DNA of 64,000 bases from Caprella mutica (Eukaryota; Arthropoda; Malacostraca; Amphipoda; Caprellidae), in assembly GCA_947561585.1 (NCBI GenBank), contig CANNZV010000255.1, positions 248,001 to 312,000 on the forward strand, read 5' to 3'. The notes under the pieces are model-generated. The model had not been told where the DNA came from. It made no database searches and saw only the letters and a list, made by a program, of their open reading frames with translations. The translations under genes were made by a program, and so were the position numbers. This document shows positions 1 to 10,181 of this stretch, piece by piece (position 1 is the first letter of the stretch; every line of letters starts with the position of its first letter).

Positions 1-175
1 CGCTGTGCCAGATGTAATGGCGCGCCAAATTCCAAGCTCCCAACCCCTGTGGAAGGGGAGGGGGGTGATAAACAGCTGATTTTTCTTTGTGAGATCAATC
101 TTAGTAATATAAACTAGCTATTTAAGCAATAAAAAAAATATTGAAAATTTAGTGATTTAATCACGGACAGTCCCC
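1..175 (+). mobile_element. 3' end of a TTAA-type element (GGGGAC family), cut by window edge
   Basis: The last ~65 bases match the end of the element finishing at 43,263: a CTATTTA..CAATAAAA stretch, then GGACAGTCCCC directly followed by TTAA (176-179). The 43-kb copy ends GGGGACGGTCCCC then TTAA. TTAA is the target duplicated by piggyBac and Kolobok elements. The left end lies outside the window. No coding potential seen. Family membership is inferred from two ends only. Confidence 0.4.
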
Positions 176-251
176 TTAAAGCCAATTAATTGCCAATTGG
201 CTTAGATTTGAAATGATCAAATCTAAGATACCTAAGTCTAATTGGCTTTAA
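176..251. repeat. Nested palindrome with TTAA at both tips
   Basis: Perfect 13-base outer arms (TTAAAGCCAATTA at 176-188, complement at 239-251) enclose a second perfect hairpin with 11-base arms (CTTAGATTTGA 201-211, complement 217-227). TTAA occurs at both tips, so this may be a very small TTAA-type MITE. A related AAAGCCAATT..TGGCTTT hairpin lies at 1,150-1,174. Confidence 0.6.
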
Positions 252-289
252 ATTTTGAATTAATTCCTATGATCCCTTGTTAATTTTTG

Positions 290-468
290 CCAGTCGGCAG
301 AATATGTGAGATATTTGGGATATTCTCTCCGAACACTTTTGAATTAATTCCTATATTTACATTAATTTTGCTACGAACACTTTTGAATTAATCCCTATAT
401 TTACATTAATTTTGCTACGAACAAAATAAGAGATCTCTACAAACACTTTACCAGTTTCTGCAGACTGG
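290..468. mobile_element. CCAGTCTG-family MITE, copy 1, 8-bp duplication AATTTTTG
   Basis: Starts CCAGTCGGCAGA and ends TCTGCAGACTGG. It is flanked by perfect 8-base direct repeats AATTTTTG at 282-289 and 469-476. Inside, a 44-base unit carrying TTCCTATATTTACATTAATT occurs twice in tandem. Eight-base duplications are typical of hAT, and also of P and Merlin elements. The CCAGTCTG terminus is not a classic hAT end, so the superfamily is inferred only from duplication length. No coding sequence. Confidence 0.85.
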
Positions 469-626
469 AATTTTTGGCTTGAAATCTTCAAAAAATGAGC
501 CAAATTTTCTTGGCTCTAGACTTTGTGAAATTTTGGCTCAAAAACTAGCAAACAATTTTCCAGCCTCTGAAACATGGATTATCAATTTTAATTTTAAATC
601 TAATTAAAGTGCTCATAGTCGTCTAT

Positions 627-776
627 CCAGACTGCATAAACTGGTAAAGTGTTCTCCAAGAAATCCTCTATTTTGGCTTCTGTTCTCAGTAAAATACATG
701 TAGATATAGGAGGAAAATGAAATTAAGGATTGTTCGCACAGAAAATGTCAAAAATGTCCCATTTTCTGCAGACTGG
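627..776. mobile_element. CCAGTCTG-family MITE, copy 2, 8-bp duplication TCGTCTAT
   Basis: A 150-base element from CCAGACTGCATAAACTGG to TTTCTGCAGACTGG, flanked by perfect direct repeats TCGTCTAT at 619-626 and 777-784. The interior has a variant of the family core (ACATGTAGATATAGGA). Its right half matches the fragment at 9,853-9,935 in reverse. Shortest full copy in the window; non-autonomous. Confidence 0.88.
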
Positions 777-888
777 TCGTCTATATATGGGAAAGATACT
801 TATTTTTCAATTTTAAGTAGACAATGACAATTAATCAGCAACTTGGTAATACATACTCTTAAACTAGGACCTAACTGAGATTTGACTA

Positions 889-1138
889 GGGTGAAGCAGG
901 TAAATTGCGGCCCACTAAATAACTGCGGCCTCTACCAACAGAAACGCCATAGCTTCAAAACACTCGTTAAAAACAAAGAATTAAATTGTAGCATGCACTG
1001 TGCTCATTTTGATAGCAATGCAACATTTTAATGTAATTTCGGTTCAGAATATTTTCGAGATTCACTTGTGAGTTGTGAGGGCCGTAATTAAAAATTAAAG
1101 GGCCGCAATTTACCTGCGTGACCGGTGAACCGTGACCC
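889..1138. mobile_element. TA-site MITE (GGGTCAAGCAGG family), copy A
   Basis: Begins GGGTGAAGCAGGTAAATTGC after TA (887-888) and ends CGTGACCC before TA (1,139-1,140). The ends are inverted repeats, and a second CGTGACC just inside the right end suggests a small terminal duplication. The TA target, proven by copy D at 22,331, points to Tc1/mariner-type insertion. No transposase remnant is visible. Confidence 0.75.
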
Positions 1139-1196
1139 TATTTCAAATCAAAGCCAATTAGGTAAATGGCTTTAACTGACATACTCTTATACATGG

Positions 1197-1378
1197 GTTT
1201 TGAGCCCTTCAATGACAAATAGTGAGAAATATATAACATTTTCCTATATCTACTGACTACTAGGTAACTACAAATTACAATGTTATTTGAGAGAATTTAT
1301 GATAATATCAATATGATCATTTTGGAGAGAAATTTGGTGATTTATGGAGAGACAAATGGAATGAAGAGTTTATGAGCC
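1197..1378 (-). repeat. AAACTCGCCA foldback family, reversed copy G1
   Basis: Reading the minus strand gives the same order as the copies at 5.25, 6.53 and 22.24 kb: an AAACTC end, a run with ATGATCA and TCTCTCCAAA motifs, then a GAGGGCTCAAAA-like end. Divergent, with its own substitutions where other copies have TAGCATAG. Flanked on the right by a fragment of a CCAGTCTG element. Confidence 0.55.
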
Positions 1379-1389
1379 ACCAGCCTTTA

Positions 1390-1407
1390 CCAGCTCCTGC
1401 AGTCTGG
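1390..1407. mobile_element. Terminal fragment of a CCAGTCTG MITE
   Basis: CCAGCTCCTGCAGTCTGG, preceded by CCTTTA, matches the self-complementary right tip of copies at 290-468 and 5,563-5,747 (CCAGTTTCTGCAGACTGG). Only the tip survives; it abuts the next TA-site MITE. Confidence 0.45.
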
Positions 1408-1647
1408 GGGTGACGGAGGTCAAGCAGGTAAATTGCGATACACTGACTAACTGCGGCTTCTTACAACAAAAACATCATACATTCAAAACACACATCAAAA
1501 ACTTAAATTAATAAGTTATAGCATGCACTGCGCTTCTTCTGATAGCTATGCAAAATTTCAATGTAAATTCAGTTCAGAATGTTTTGGAGACTCTCTCGAG
1601 AGGGGCGCAATTAAAAATTAAAGGGCAGCAATTTACTTGCGTGACCC
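1408..1647. mobile_element. TA-site MITE, copy B
   Basis: Carries the family's left motif GTCAAGCAGGTAAATTGC near 1,419-1,437 and ends TTGCGTGACCC at 1,647, followed by TA. Interior matches copies A and D. The exact left end is blurred: extra GGGGTGACG precedes the motif. Confidence 0.65.
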
Positions 1648-1685
1648 TAATACTTATTTTACTTGGATGAGGCTGAGCCATACTA

Positions 1686-1792
1686 GGGTCAAGCAGGTAC
1701 CTAATTGTGGCACCCTAAATACCTAACTCATGGAAGTACTAGTAGACCTAACTGCGGCCTCTAGTAACAGAAACAATGAGAAACATCATAGC
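1686..1792 (+). mobile_element. TA-site MITE, copy C, truncated
   Basis: GGGTCAAGCAGGTA follows TA (1,684-1,685). The left half matches copies A, B and D through the AGAAACATCATAGC motif. At 1,793 it is interrupted by CCAGTCTGCAAAGTG, the left end of a CCAGTCTG MITE with no recognisable right end. The short open frame across this junction is not a gene. Confidence 0.6.
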
Positions 1793-1929
1793 CCAGTCTG
1801 CAAAGTGTTGATGTTCAAAATAGTACCTAGATGTTCCAATAATATTGGAACTGTACTGGGAACATCTGTACACCAGAAAGTTAGAAAACAGAATTTAAAC
1901 TATTTGATTGATAGAGCATAATTATCTCT

Positions 1930-4180
1930 CAATTCTAAGCTTGATTTTTAATTTATTTTATTCATATTCATAAGCGTTCTTAAAATAAATAAATTTGTAC
2001 ACGGTATTACCGTATAAACTAGAGTATTCATTTTAAAAGACCAGAGATTTTGATTGGTTGAATCTCATGAACGTTAAAATTAATAATTCAAAATTTGATC
2101 ATAAATAAGATCGTCGTTATTAATTTGGAATATAATATACCTAGTATTTACATTTAATTAGTCCAGATGTTTTATAGGGTGAATGAAATTTGAACATAAG
2201 AAGCATGTCAATCTGGGATTCAGGAAACGGAAAGAAGCCCGCTATTAAAAAAAATAGCCATATGGTATTAACCGGTGCTCTTACATAATTATATACAAAA
2301 AAATTGCCCACATGGTGACAGGGAACATTAACCACCACATACAGGTATAAAAGCACATAAGTAAAAAAGCCTACGATAATGATGAAACCAAAATTACACA
2401 AATTGCTCGCCACTCTCTATTTATCGTCACGTTTCAGTTATTTTCGTCTATAGCAAGACCTATAAACATTTTCATGATTTAGGTTTTTACAGTTCGATGT
2501 TTCCAATTATTTTTAGTATCGTTACAATAATTTGAATAAGTTCATTTGAAATTACAGTTAGAATGCCAGTTTATCTGATGTGATGTATGACGACACGGTA
2601 CATTCAGGACAAACAAATTTGTTATGCGCGATTTTACGCTTCAAATAGAAAAATTCAAAGTAATGTTCATACAATTTTGTTTCTGTTCAATTGCATTTCT
2701 TGAATATAAAATCAGAAATTAATTTGGTTATCAATATCTAAAATAAATGGATGTGTCGATATTTGGGTATCAAATAAAGAGAATTTTCCATTTATCGTCA
2801 TAAGGGTGACGATTTTTACCCATTTATCGACCTACTAGAATATAATTAGGGTGGTAAGGTAACTTTTATACATATAATAGAATCAGAATAGTTAATTATA
2901 CATACTATTCAATATACCTTGTTCATCTAAATACTGATTAGTAAAAAAATATATATTTAAATAGAAAAGGGCCATCTAATTATAAAACGTATAAAATTGT
3001 CACAAGTTTTAGACATCATGTTGTATTGCCATATACGTTATCCAAAGAATGTTTGTAGATCTGCGTGTGATATTTAGAATTAATATATAGCTAATATTCA
3101 TCTTAAAATCATTTAATGGCTAGTTTATTGTTTATGTTTCTCTGATTCGGTTATTTATTATTTACACAGTATACGATGATAGATATTTGTGAACTTCATC
3201 TATTGGGAAAAACAAACAGCGTGATCTATCAAAATTTCGATACGACTTTGATTATCTATAACTTTTTTCTCTCAAAATAAATTGATTTCAGCTAGAATAA
3301 TTCATATCATAAATTAAATATTGTTAATCCATCATATTATATCTCAAATGTCATTTCCAGTGTCCGGGAAAAATATGAATATGTTAAGATAAACTTTGCA
3401 AAATTTAGTTTGCTATATATATTTTTCATTTATTTTAAAGGTCCTCTCCAGGCTCCGAAAAAAAATGAGTTTATAACATATTACTATAGAACTAAGGTCT
3501 TCGATCATTATTCTACAAACCGCATACAATTCGGTTCAGTTTATATTTTATAATTTGTTTTAAAAGTTTTTTAATACTCTGTGAGCAACAATCGAGCGAA
3601 TCTCTAATCTGATGCTCAAGAAGAAGATTGTACACTCTTTGTTATGATTACAAATTTGAATTTTATAAACAAACCATGCGTTTTCGGCCTTTATTTAAAT
3701 TAGTTTAGGTATTAGGTAATTGTTTTCTGAAGTATATAAACGTTTCTATTATAAGTTCATTCTATTTTATACCTTTACACGAATATTAAATGGATTTATT
3801 AAACCTAATACCTAGTTGACAATCAAAACAAATGGTGTAGGTACATTCTTTTTCTTCAGGCTGAAAATTTCTTAAATCAGTAAGTCTGAAACACCCTCTG
3901 ATACATCTATAGGTACCTAACGGCTTACTAATAAGTTTTTATTTACACCTCAGATTGAAAGTTTACAATAGTTACCCCAAAAAAATTCAATTACAGTTTT
4001 CTATGATAAATTCTTTTTTCTATTCCAAATTAAACATCTCAATCAAATAATTAAACTGTGTAGTATAAATTCATTGGATTCAGGTACCGTCAGGCATAAA
4101 TCTGATAAAACAATTATCAAATTCACTCCATTTATCATTAATCTGTATTCAAAATACCTAAAATACAGTGGTGTGCCATA
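1930..4180. other. AT-rich stretch without recognised features
   Basis: No convincing exon, RNA gene or terminal inverted repeat pair seen on either strand. A short motif TTTAAAGGTCCTCTCCA (3,434-3,450) recurs near 11,309 and, reversed, near 12,505, suggesting an old dispersed repeat too decayed to delimit. Confidence 0.5.
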
Positions 4181-4188
4181 CTGTGGTG

Positions 4189-4448
4189 CCAGTCTGCAGA
4201 ATGTGTCTCTTCTACCGCAGAGATTTTAATTTGAGAGACAGTTACTCTCTGACTCACAGTAGCAGATTCAGAATCTCCCGCAGCTAAATTAATGGTAACA
4301 TAGGAATTAATTCAAAATCTCCCACAGCTAAATTAATGGTAACATAGGAAATAATTCAAGATCTCCCGCAGAGATCTCAAATTTCTAAAATTCAATCAAA
4401 AACTCCCGCAGAGAGTCTTGGAAAAATGTTCCATATTCTGCAGACTGG
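4189..4448. mobile_element. CCAGTCTG-family MITE, copy 3
   Basis: Starts CCAGTCTGCAGAATGTG and ends ATTCTGCAGACTGG. The 8-base flanks are CTGTGGTG (4,181-4,188) and CAGTGGTG (4,449-4,456), differing at one base. The core lies in reverse orientation to copy 1 and is again duplicated in tandem (AGCTAAATTAATGGTAACAT, near 4,284 and 4,328). The motif CTCCCGCAGAG is specific to this subtype and recurs in the decayed copy near 22.6 kb. Confidence 0.82.
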
Positions 4449-5017
4449 CAGTGGTGCGCCATACTGTGGTGCGCCGCTCAGCTTTTAGATACGTATCTAC
4501 ACTCTACAGTCTACAGTTTGGTACCTAGGTATATCAGATGTATTATGAGTGAGTTAGGGTAAGTTCCGAATCATCAGACGGTTTCACATTTTCGATCGCG
4601 TAAGAAAAGTCTAGGTATACCTATACCTAATAGGCTAGTTGCCGTAGTTGGTAATTATTATTTTTCAAATATAATTTTAATTGGTATCCAGGGTTATTAA
4701 AAACCAAAGGTTTTTTTGGAAAAAACAATGTTTATGGTTTATTTGGTTTTTATTGGTTTATTTGGTTTTTATATGGAATTATTTAATAAAAGTGCATATA
4801 GATACTTATTAGTTCATAACTGATCACTGTACATGGTTAACAATACAAAACATCATTCATATTTTGGTAAATTATAGGGAAAAAAATTATTTCAATGATA
4901 TGTCAAGAGTTTAGAGATATTTTGATTTTCTAATTAAAAAAATTCCTGTAATGTCTGAGGATATTTAGCTATCAATTCCTATATTACCATTAATTTTTGG
5001 AGGAGAAACTAGGAAAA

Positions 5018-5095
5018 TGTTGGCAGCTATTTATCAGATTTTTAAAAAAGTCAGAGGAGTAACGAGTTCAGTGCACCAAATACAAACTGGAGTAT
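5018..5095. repeat. Fragment of the CCAGTCTGTATTT foldback subtype
   Basis: TCAGTGCACCAAATACAAACTGG (ending 5,095) matches the right tip seen at 5,455-5,480, and upstream text carries CCTATATTACCATTAATTTT, the shared core. Left boundary unclear. Confidence 0.4.
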
Positions 5096-5105
5096 GGCTT
5101 ATAAA

Positions 5106-5244
5106 CCAGTCTGTATTTCGTGGTAAATTCCACCAACGTGTCGGTGGAATTTTCCCCTCTTTGAAAATAATATTCTAGCATAGTAAAAGCCAAAGTTGGT
5201 GGATTTTTAGCTATTTATTCCTATGTTAACATTAATTTTTGTTG
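5106..5244. repeat. CCAGTCTGTATTTCGTG foldback, left part
   Basis: Begins CCAGTCTGTATTTCGTGG and includes a hairpin around TCCACCAACGTGTCGGTGGA, then the shared core (TTCCTATGTTAACATTAATT, from 5,218). A compact copy of this subtype is at 21,171-21,250. It runs into an AAACTCGCCA element without a clear right end. Confidence 0.5.
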
Positions 5245-5282
5245 GAGAAATAATCTCATAAACTCGCCATTTGCCTCTCCAC

Positions 5283-5478
5283 CAGTCTGTATTTAGAGGA
5301 AAATAATATTTTGGCAAAGTCAGTGGATTTTTAGCTATTTATTCCTATGTTACCATTAATTTTCGGTGGAAAAATGGGTGAAATGTTGGTGGATCAGCCA
5401 AATTACTGAAAATTTATGGTGAATTTTTTATCAGCTTTTTCAAAAAGTCAGTGGAATTTTGTGCACCTAATACAGACC
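5283..5478. mobile_element. CCAGTCTGTATTTAG foldback inserted in G2
   Basis: Begins near CCAGTCTGTATTTAGAGG and ends CACCTAATACAGAC. It separates host sequence that is continuous in the paralog at 6,534-6,560. It contains the core TTCCTATGTTACCATTAATT. A clean target duplication could not be read, so boundaries may be off by several bases. Confidence 0.5.
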
Positions 5479-5562
5479 AGCTCTCTCCAAAATCACCAAT
5501 TTTCTCCAAAATGATCAAATTATCATAAATTCTCTCCAAATAATATTGTATTTGTAGCATAG

Positions 5563-5747
5563 CCAGTCTGCAGAATATGGGAGATATTTGGGATATTCTC
5601 TCCGAACAATTTTGAATGAATTCCTTTATTTACATTAATTTTGCTACGAACAATTCTGAATTAATCTCTATATTTACATTAATTTTGCTATGAACAGAAT
5701 AAGAGATCTCTATGATTACAAACACTTCACCAGTTTCTACAAACTGG
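5563..5747. mobile_element. CCAGTCTG-family MITE, copy 4, 8-bp duplication TAGCATAG
   Basis: CCAGTCTGCAGAATATGGG to CTACAAACTGG, flanked by perfect TAGCATAG at 5,555-5,562 and 5,748-5,755. The paralogous host at 6,621-6,640 has a single TAGCATAG (6,627-6,634), which is the empty site. This shows that the unit moved as a discrete element. Sequence and internal duplication closely match copy 1. Confidence 0.92.
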
Positions 5748-5860
5748 TAGCATAGGAGTAAATTAGATAATTTTCACCATTTGCAAAAGAAGAACTCAAA
5801 ATAATTGTCACAGACTCACCATTAAAATGATGAGTTTGGTCATGTTTTATTACCTGGCCA

Positions 5861-6526
5861 CCAAATTTAATTTTTTTCATCATATGTATTTTTGTTCATC
5901 GAATCTGTTTCCAGATTCTATCCGTGATATTTTACATTTATATTATTTCTTTGATACTGATCTATGTGTAAATACAGTAATGGGGGATGTGCCGCAGGTC
6001 ATTAATCAATCATGAAATGTGCAGTTCAACAGTCAACACACTATTGGACACAACAAACTACATTATAATTTAGGGCTACCTTTGACCAAAATTGATCTGA
6101 GAGACTGTCATCTGAAACTGGAAGTTTAAAATACAGAATTACGGTGCCTTATAAGTTGGGTAATAAACCTCAATATATTTTTTTACCATTACTTTATATC
6201 CAAATTGTCTGATCTAACTAGCAAGAACCTAGTTTAAGGCTGTAAATTGTGATTATTTCTGTTTAGTATGTTTTTTCTTCTGTCCCTAAGTATATTTTTA
6301 TATATCATTGATACTGAGTAGGCAAGGAGCCAATTGAAGGACTCTAAATAGCTGACATTACATAGCCAATAGAACAGCGAGAAAGGCATTGATGACTTTA
6401 ATTTGATATATAATTAGCCAAAGAAAAGGCTCGAGTTGTCAGTAATAAAGCATGTTCTTTCTCGCCATTTTTTGGCTAGTTAATGACAGCTATTTCTAGC
6501 CCTCCTGCAAGTAATATAGTATCACT
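5861..6526. other. No recognised feature
   Basis: AT-rich unique-looking sequence. The TTGGCTAGTTAATGACAGCT region and its surroundings show no matching partner that I could find in the window. Confidence 0.4.
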
Positions 6527-6533
6527 AATAAAT

Positions 6534-6713
6534 AAACTCTCCATTTGTCTTTCCAGCTCTCCAAAAATTTCCATATTTCTCTCCAAAATGATCAATTTAT
6601 CATAGATTCTCTCCAAAATAACATTGTAGCATAGAAGAAAATTAGATAATTCTCACCATTTGCAATTGAAGGGCTCAAAACTGTCAAAAACTCGTCATTA
6701 AAATGGCGAGTTT
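6534..6713 (+). repeat. AAACTCGCCA foldback copy G3, uninterrupted
   Basis: Left end AAACTCTCCATTT (6,534-6,546); right end a hairpin AAACTCGTCATT / AAATGGCGAGTTT (to 6,713). About 180 bases. It serves as the empty-site reference for insertions in G2 and G4: one TAGCATAG at 6,627-6,634 and an undivided ATTGTAGC. Confidence 0.75.
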
Positions 6714-6966
6714 GGACTTGCTGTATTATCTTGGATAGGAATAACATCAAGTTTGTAGAAAACACATGGCTTTCCGTCTTTTAGATTTTTGTAACATGAA
6801 ATCTTGGTGCCATACCGGCCGCATGCCAATGCGGCATGAAATCTTGGTGCCGGCATCTTCCCGCATTGTGTTTGTCCCTTAAGCCCTCCCAGTAGGTCCC
6901 ACTCCAAATCTCTGCTTAGTTTATATCAGTGGGGATTGGGGTGGGTACTGGAGAGAATGCCCGGCA
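6698..6966 (-). pseudogene. Decayed coding fragment, weakly like Na+/K+-ATPase beta subunit
   Basis: On the minus strand a frame of about 70 codons reads through GRYGTKISCYKNLKDGKPCV followed by FYKLDVIPIQD. Insect Na+/K+-ATPase beta subunits (nervana family) carry a C..YGY..GKPCVFLKLNKIYGW motif in the extracellular domain, so G-K-P-C-V-F-x-K-L is suggestive. There is no start codon or clear splice signal, an upstream in-frame stop, and an 18-base internal duplication (CATGAAATCTTGGTGCC at about 6,796 and 6,836). This could be a captured exon or chance. It is richer in GC than its surroundings. Confidence 0.25.
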
Positions 6967-7300
6967 GGTTGTCCCTGGTAAACTTTTAAATATTTTAATT
7001 AGAATTTGGTTTTAAATTATGTATGGAAGTTCACTTAGAAGACAAGTAGCTAGTATAAATTTAAAAAAACTGTATTATTATTTGTAAATATTTTCGTTTT
7101 GATGCATGATTATAACATCGGACTTGATCATACTTTTATAAATAAATAGTAATTTGATTATGATTTTATTTTTGAGAGACCAGAGCTGATACAAAAGATT
7201 CTCTGGAATATTTTAACTTGGAACATCTTGCCATGAAATTGTTCACTGCACTGCATCCACTATTTGTACTGCACACATCATGATTGTTAAATGAGCTGAT

Positions 7301-7312
7301 GGGGGGGGGGGG
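7301..7312. repeat. G12 homopolymer
   Basis: Twelve consecutive G in an otherwise AT-rich area. Confidence 0.9.
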
Positions 7313-7711
7313 AGGTTTGTTGGGAGGCACTTCCCCGTTATACATATTTGTAATGTTAATGTACCTTTCCAGACCCCTAAACTTAATCTAACCTATCGCT
7401 ATCGAAAACTTAATTGCACTTTATCTCGAAAACGCATAGTTTCCACAAAAAATGGTAGCTATTCATGAATAGCATCTTCAAATGGTTCCTTTTACCTATG
7501 AAAAGTGTCAAAATATCTAAAATTGGTGGTTACCTAAAGCACAAATTTACCATACTTTTTTCTTTAGGTAAATATATGCCCAGAAAACATGGAATTTTAT
7601 AGGAAAATATAACATTGCAAGATCTTGTAGTGTTCAAGGCAATTTTCATTGACTTATTCATTGTATTTCCCAATTAATTTCTATGTTCTAATAATCTGAT
7701 GTTCACATGTA

Positions 7712-8370
7712 CCATGTTTCAAAGTATGGAAAAAGTCACCAATATAGTGGGGTGAGATAATTTGAAAAACCTGTAAAGTAAAAAAAACCTACAAGTAAAT
7801 CACTCATAAAACCCATCATTACACATGTTTCTAAGTATGGACAAAGTCTCCAATATATTGACAACTTTTGAGGGGTAAAAATAAGTTGAAAAACTGTGAA
7901 TAACAAGTAAAAAATTCCTAATAAAGTTTAAAGAGATAGGCATGCATCAGTCTATCAGACATAGATCATAAGGTTGCTCTCAAACCAGTCTGCAAAGTGT
8001 GGCAAATCTGTCTACAAGATTTTATTTTGAGGACAATTTGTCTCCAAAGATTTTCAAATCTGTCACCAAAATGACCAGAATTCTGTAAAATGTCTCCATT
8101 AAATACATGTAAACATAGGAATTAATTAGAAAAGCGTTTCCTAGATCTTACAAAGATGTATTTTCCTTAAAATATGTCTCCAAAGATCTTCGACAATATG
8201 GACACGCTTTGCAAACCTGCTTTCAAGTGTAAAATATTGAATAGAAACTTAGAAAGTCAAATTTCTTCTTTAAAGTATCCTAAAATTTAAATAGGGCGAC
8301 CTCGATCCATTCTCTCATTAAGCTGACGACTTTCCTGCCACTGTGCCACATTTGCATTAGGGGAACATGG
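7712..8370. repeat. CCATGTTTC foldback, copy 1
   Basis: Left arm CCATGTTTCAAAGTATGG with AAAGTCACC; right arm CGACTTTCCTGCCAC ending GGGGAACATGG, the inverse of the left. A second left-arm-like segment begins near 7,826. It aligns with the copy at 21,279-22,017. A CCAGTCTG MITE (7,985-8,220) sits inside. At the position where copy 2 has its own insertion, this copy is empty (TTAGAAAGTCAAATTTC, 8,248-8,264). Confidence 0.65.
7985..8220. mobile_element. CCAGTCTG-family MITE, copy 5 (decayed)
   Basis: Begins CCAGTCTGCAAAGTGTGG and ends GGACACGCTTTGCAAACCTG. The flanks CTCTCAAA (7,977-7,984) and CTTTCAAG (8,221-8,228) agree at 6 of 8 bases. The core TACATGTAAACATAGGAATT is present. Arms rich in TGTCTCCAAAGAT differ from those of copies 1, 3 and 4. 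Confidence 0.65.
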
Positions 8371-8394
8371 TGCACAAAATCCCATTATCCCACC

Positions 8395-8770
8395 CAGTCA
8401 ATTCATCTCCAAATATTTTCAAATCTGTTTCTAAAATAACAAGAATTCTACAAAGTGTCTCCAATAAATACATGTAAACATAGGAATTAATTAGGAAAGT
8501 GTCTCCCAAGATCTTACAAAGATATATTTTCCTTCAAAATTATTGGCTGATCTAAATTATTGGATCAGCCAAATTATCCATGTCGCCACTTGCCTTAGAT
8601 TTTTGGAGACATTACTTTAGGGATAATATATCATTGAAAGATCTTGCTGACTATTTCCTAATTAATTCCTATGTTTACAGTAGCTAATTATTGGAGACAG
8701 AGTTGATATAAAGATATTCTTTGGAGACAAATTGTCTTCAGTATATTTTACTGACTTTATTTGAAAGAAG
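8395..8770. repeat. Inverted repeat related to MITE copy 5
   Basis: 8,400-8,545 repeats the interior of copy 5 (TTTCAAATCTG, ACATGTAAACATAGGAATTA). 8,600-8,770 carries matching segments in reverse (TTTGGAGACA, TAATTCCTATGTTTACA). No CCAGTCTG ends seen, so probably an end-less remnant. Confidence 0.5.
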
Positions 8771-8966
8771 AATATTTTCATAATTTCTTAATTTGTAATG
8801 TTTAATTTATATTTATTCTTTCTCCATATTTCAAATCAACTGATATAATTAATATTTACAGGACCTAAGTCTGCTGTCACCTCGCTAGATACAGGCCTTC
8901 CTACCAACATGCCTCATCTCCTTGTCTAAGACTCTCCAAATTGTGTTTGTGAGTTATTTTGACTTT

Positions 8967-9075
8967 ACTAACTAGAGTATCTAAATACCTATCTGGTTGA
9001 TACTAACTAGTGTATCTAAGTAGCTACAGATCTTGTTAATAATAATTAGTGTATCGAAGTACAGAGCTTGTAATT
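8967..9075 (+). repeat. Three imperfect tandem units, about 36-40 bases
   Basis: ACTAACTAGAGTATCTAA, ACTAACTAGTGTATCTAA and AATTAGTGTATCGAAG recur in series. No further structure. Confidence 0.5.
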
Positions 9076-9080
9076 ACTAA

Positions 9081-9457
9081 CAGGGCTGCGGAGTTGGTGC
9101 ATAAAATTTTCGACTCTGACTCCAACTCGGACTCCTTTATTTTGAATTTATCGACTCCAACTCCGACGACTCCTCTATAAATAATTTCCACGATTCCAAC
9201 AAACAGTTTTACAGTATTTTTATAAGCAATATTGAGTCATTTGAACGTTTAGACTTTAAATATTTATTTAATTCATATCTATTAGCAATTACTAGTTCTT
9301 ATGAGATATTTAACATCATGAACAACAACTAAAATAGACCTTAATTTTTGTGACTTATAGCTTGGAGTCGAGAGTCTGTACAAATTTTCGACTCCTGACT
9401 CCGACTCCACCAAAAAAGCTTCGACTTGGACTCCACAACTCTAACTCCACAGCCCTG
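9081..9457. mobile_element. hAT-type MITE with CAGGGCTG...CAGCCCTG ends
   Basis: Begins CAGGGCTGCGGAGTTGG and ends CTCCACAGCCCTG. Subterminal regions are rich in GACTCCGACTCC-type motifs in inverted orientation. This terminus is a widespread hAT signature in animals. The expected 8-base duplication is not visible (ATTACTAA versus CATACATT), so the flanks have decayed or an end was lost. Interior AT-rich, non-coding. Confidence 0.8.
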
Positions 9458-9852
9458 CATACATTGATCGTATGAACATTTTGTAATAAGTTGATCTTAT
9501 TCCATTTTGATAATAATGAAATGTACAGTAGTACATAACTTCATTCTATATAATTCATACATAAAAACTTCATTCTGCATGTGCCACTGGTGGTACATGC
9601 AGCACTACCATCATGTCGCCAAATGTAACACCGGCGAAGCAACTTTTTTATCGCATATTTCTGTACAGTATAATAAGCTGAACAACTATATCCTCGTTTT
9701 GTTGCGGCAGGTGAATTTGAGCTACTCGACAATTCTAAGATTTCTTCGTCTAATTGTATAGTATACTATTTCAGTATGTATCGTAAACTATTTTTCAGTC
9801 ATCATCAATAAAAAATTAATTATAACTTGTTATTTAATATAATGTGATATAT

Positions 9853-9935
9853 CCAGTCTACAGAATTTGGGTCATTTTTTACATTTTCTGTGCGAGCATC
9901 CTTTAATTTTCTTCTATATTCAATTGTTTTTCAGA
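9853..9935. mobile_element. CCAGTCTG MITE fragment
   Basis: CCAGTCTACAGAATTTGGG, then ACATTTTCTGTGCGAGCATC, matches the right half of copy 2 (627-776) in reverse complement. The other end is missing. Confidence 0.6.
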
Positions 9936-10181
9936 GAATAATGGGTTTATTTACCACATTCACCGCATCTTGAGGTATGATTGTAATGAATTACCAGCAT
10001 CTTTTTTCATTGTACATCACTGCACACTTACAGTTCCAAGAAAGACAGTGTAGTTTTTGTTACAGCTACACTATAGCTATGATGTGAGCAATAACTTATG
10101 TGATTATAAAATATCTTGTCATATTTGGTGCATTTTGTAGAGAAGAAAATTTGGATCATGTAAAAATAATGCACACCAGAT

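Larger units (their letters stand above)
5245..5860 (+). repeat. AAACTCGCCA foldback copy G2, split by two insertions
   Basis: Host pieces at about 5,245-5,282, 5,479-5,562 and 5,748-5,860 join into the same order as the uninterrupted copy at 6,534-6,713. The ends are self-complementary (AAACTCGCCATTT; CATTAAAATGATGAGTTT). The first interruption is a CCAGTCTGTATTT foldback; the second is a CCAGTCTG MITE at 5,563-5,747. Confidence 0.7.

Noticed and set aside
9541..9761. Overlapping frames on both strands (63 and 84 codons) near a GCATGTGCC/GGTACATGC hairpin
   Set aside because: No domain, no homology recognised, and both frames lie over a palindromic patch.
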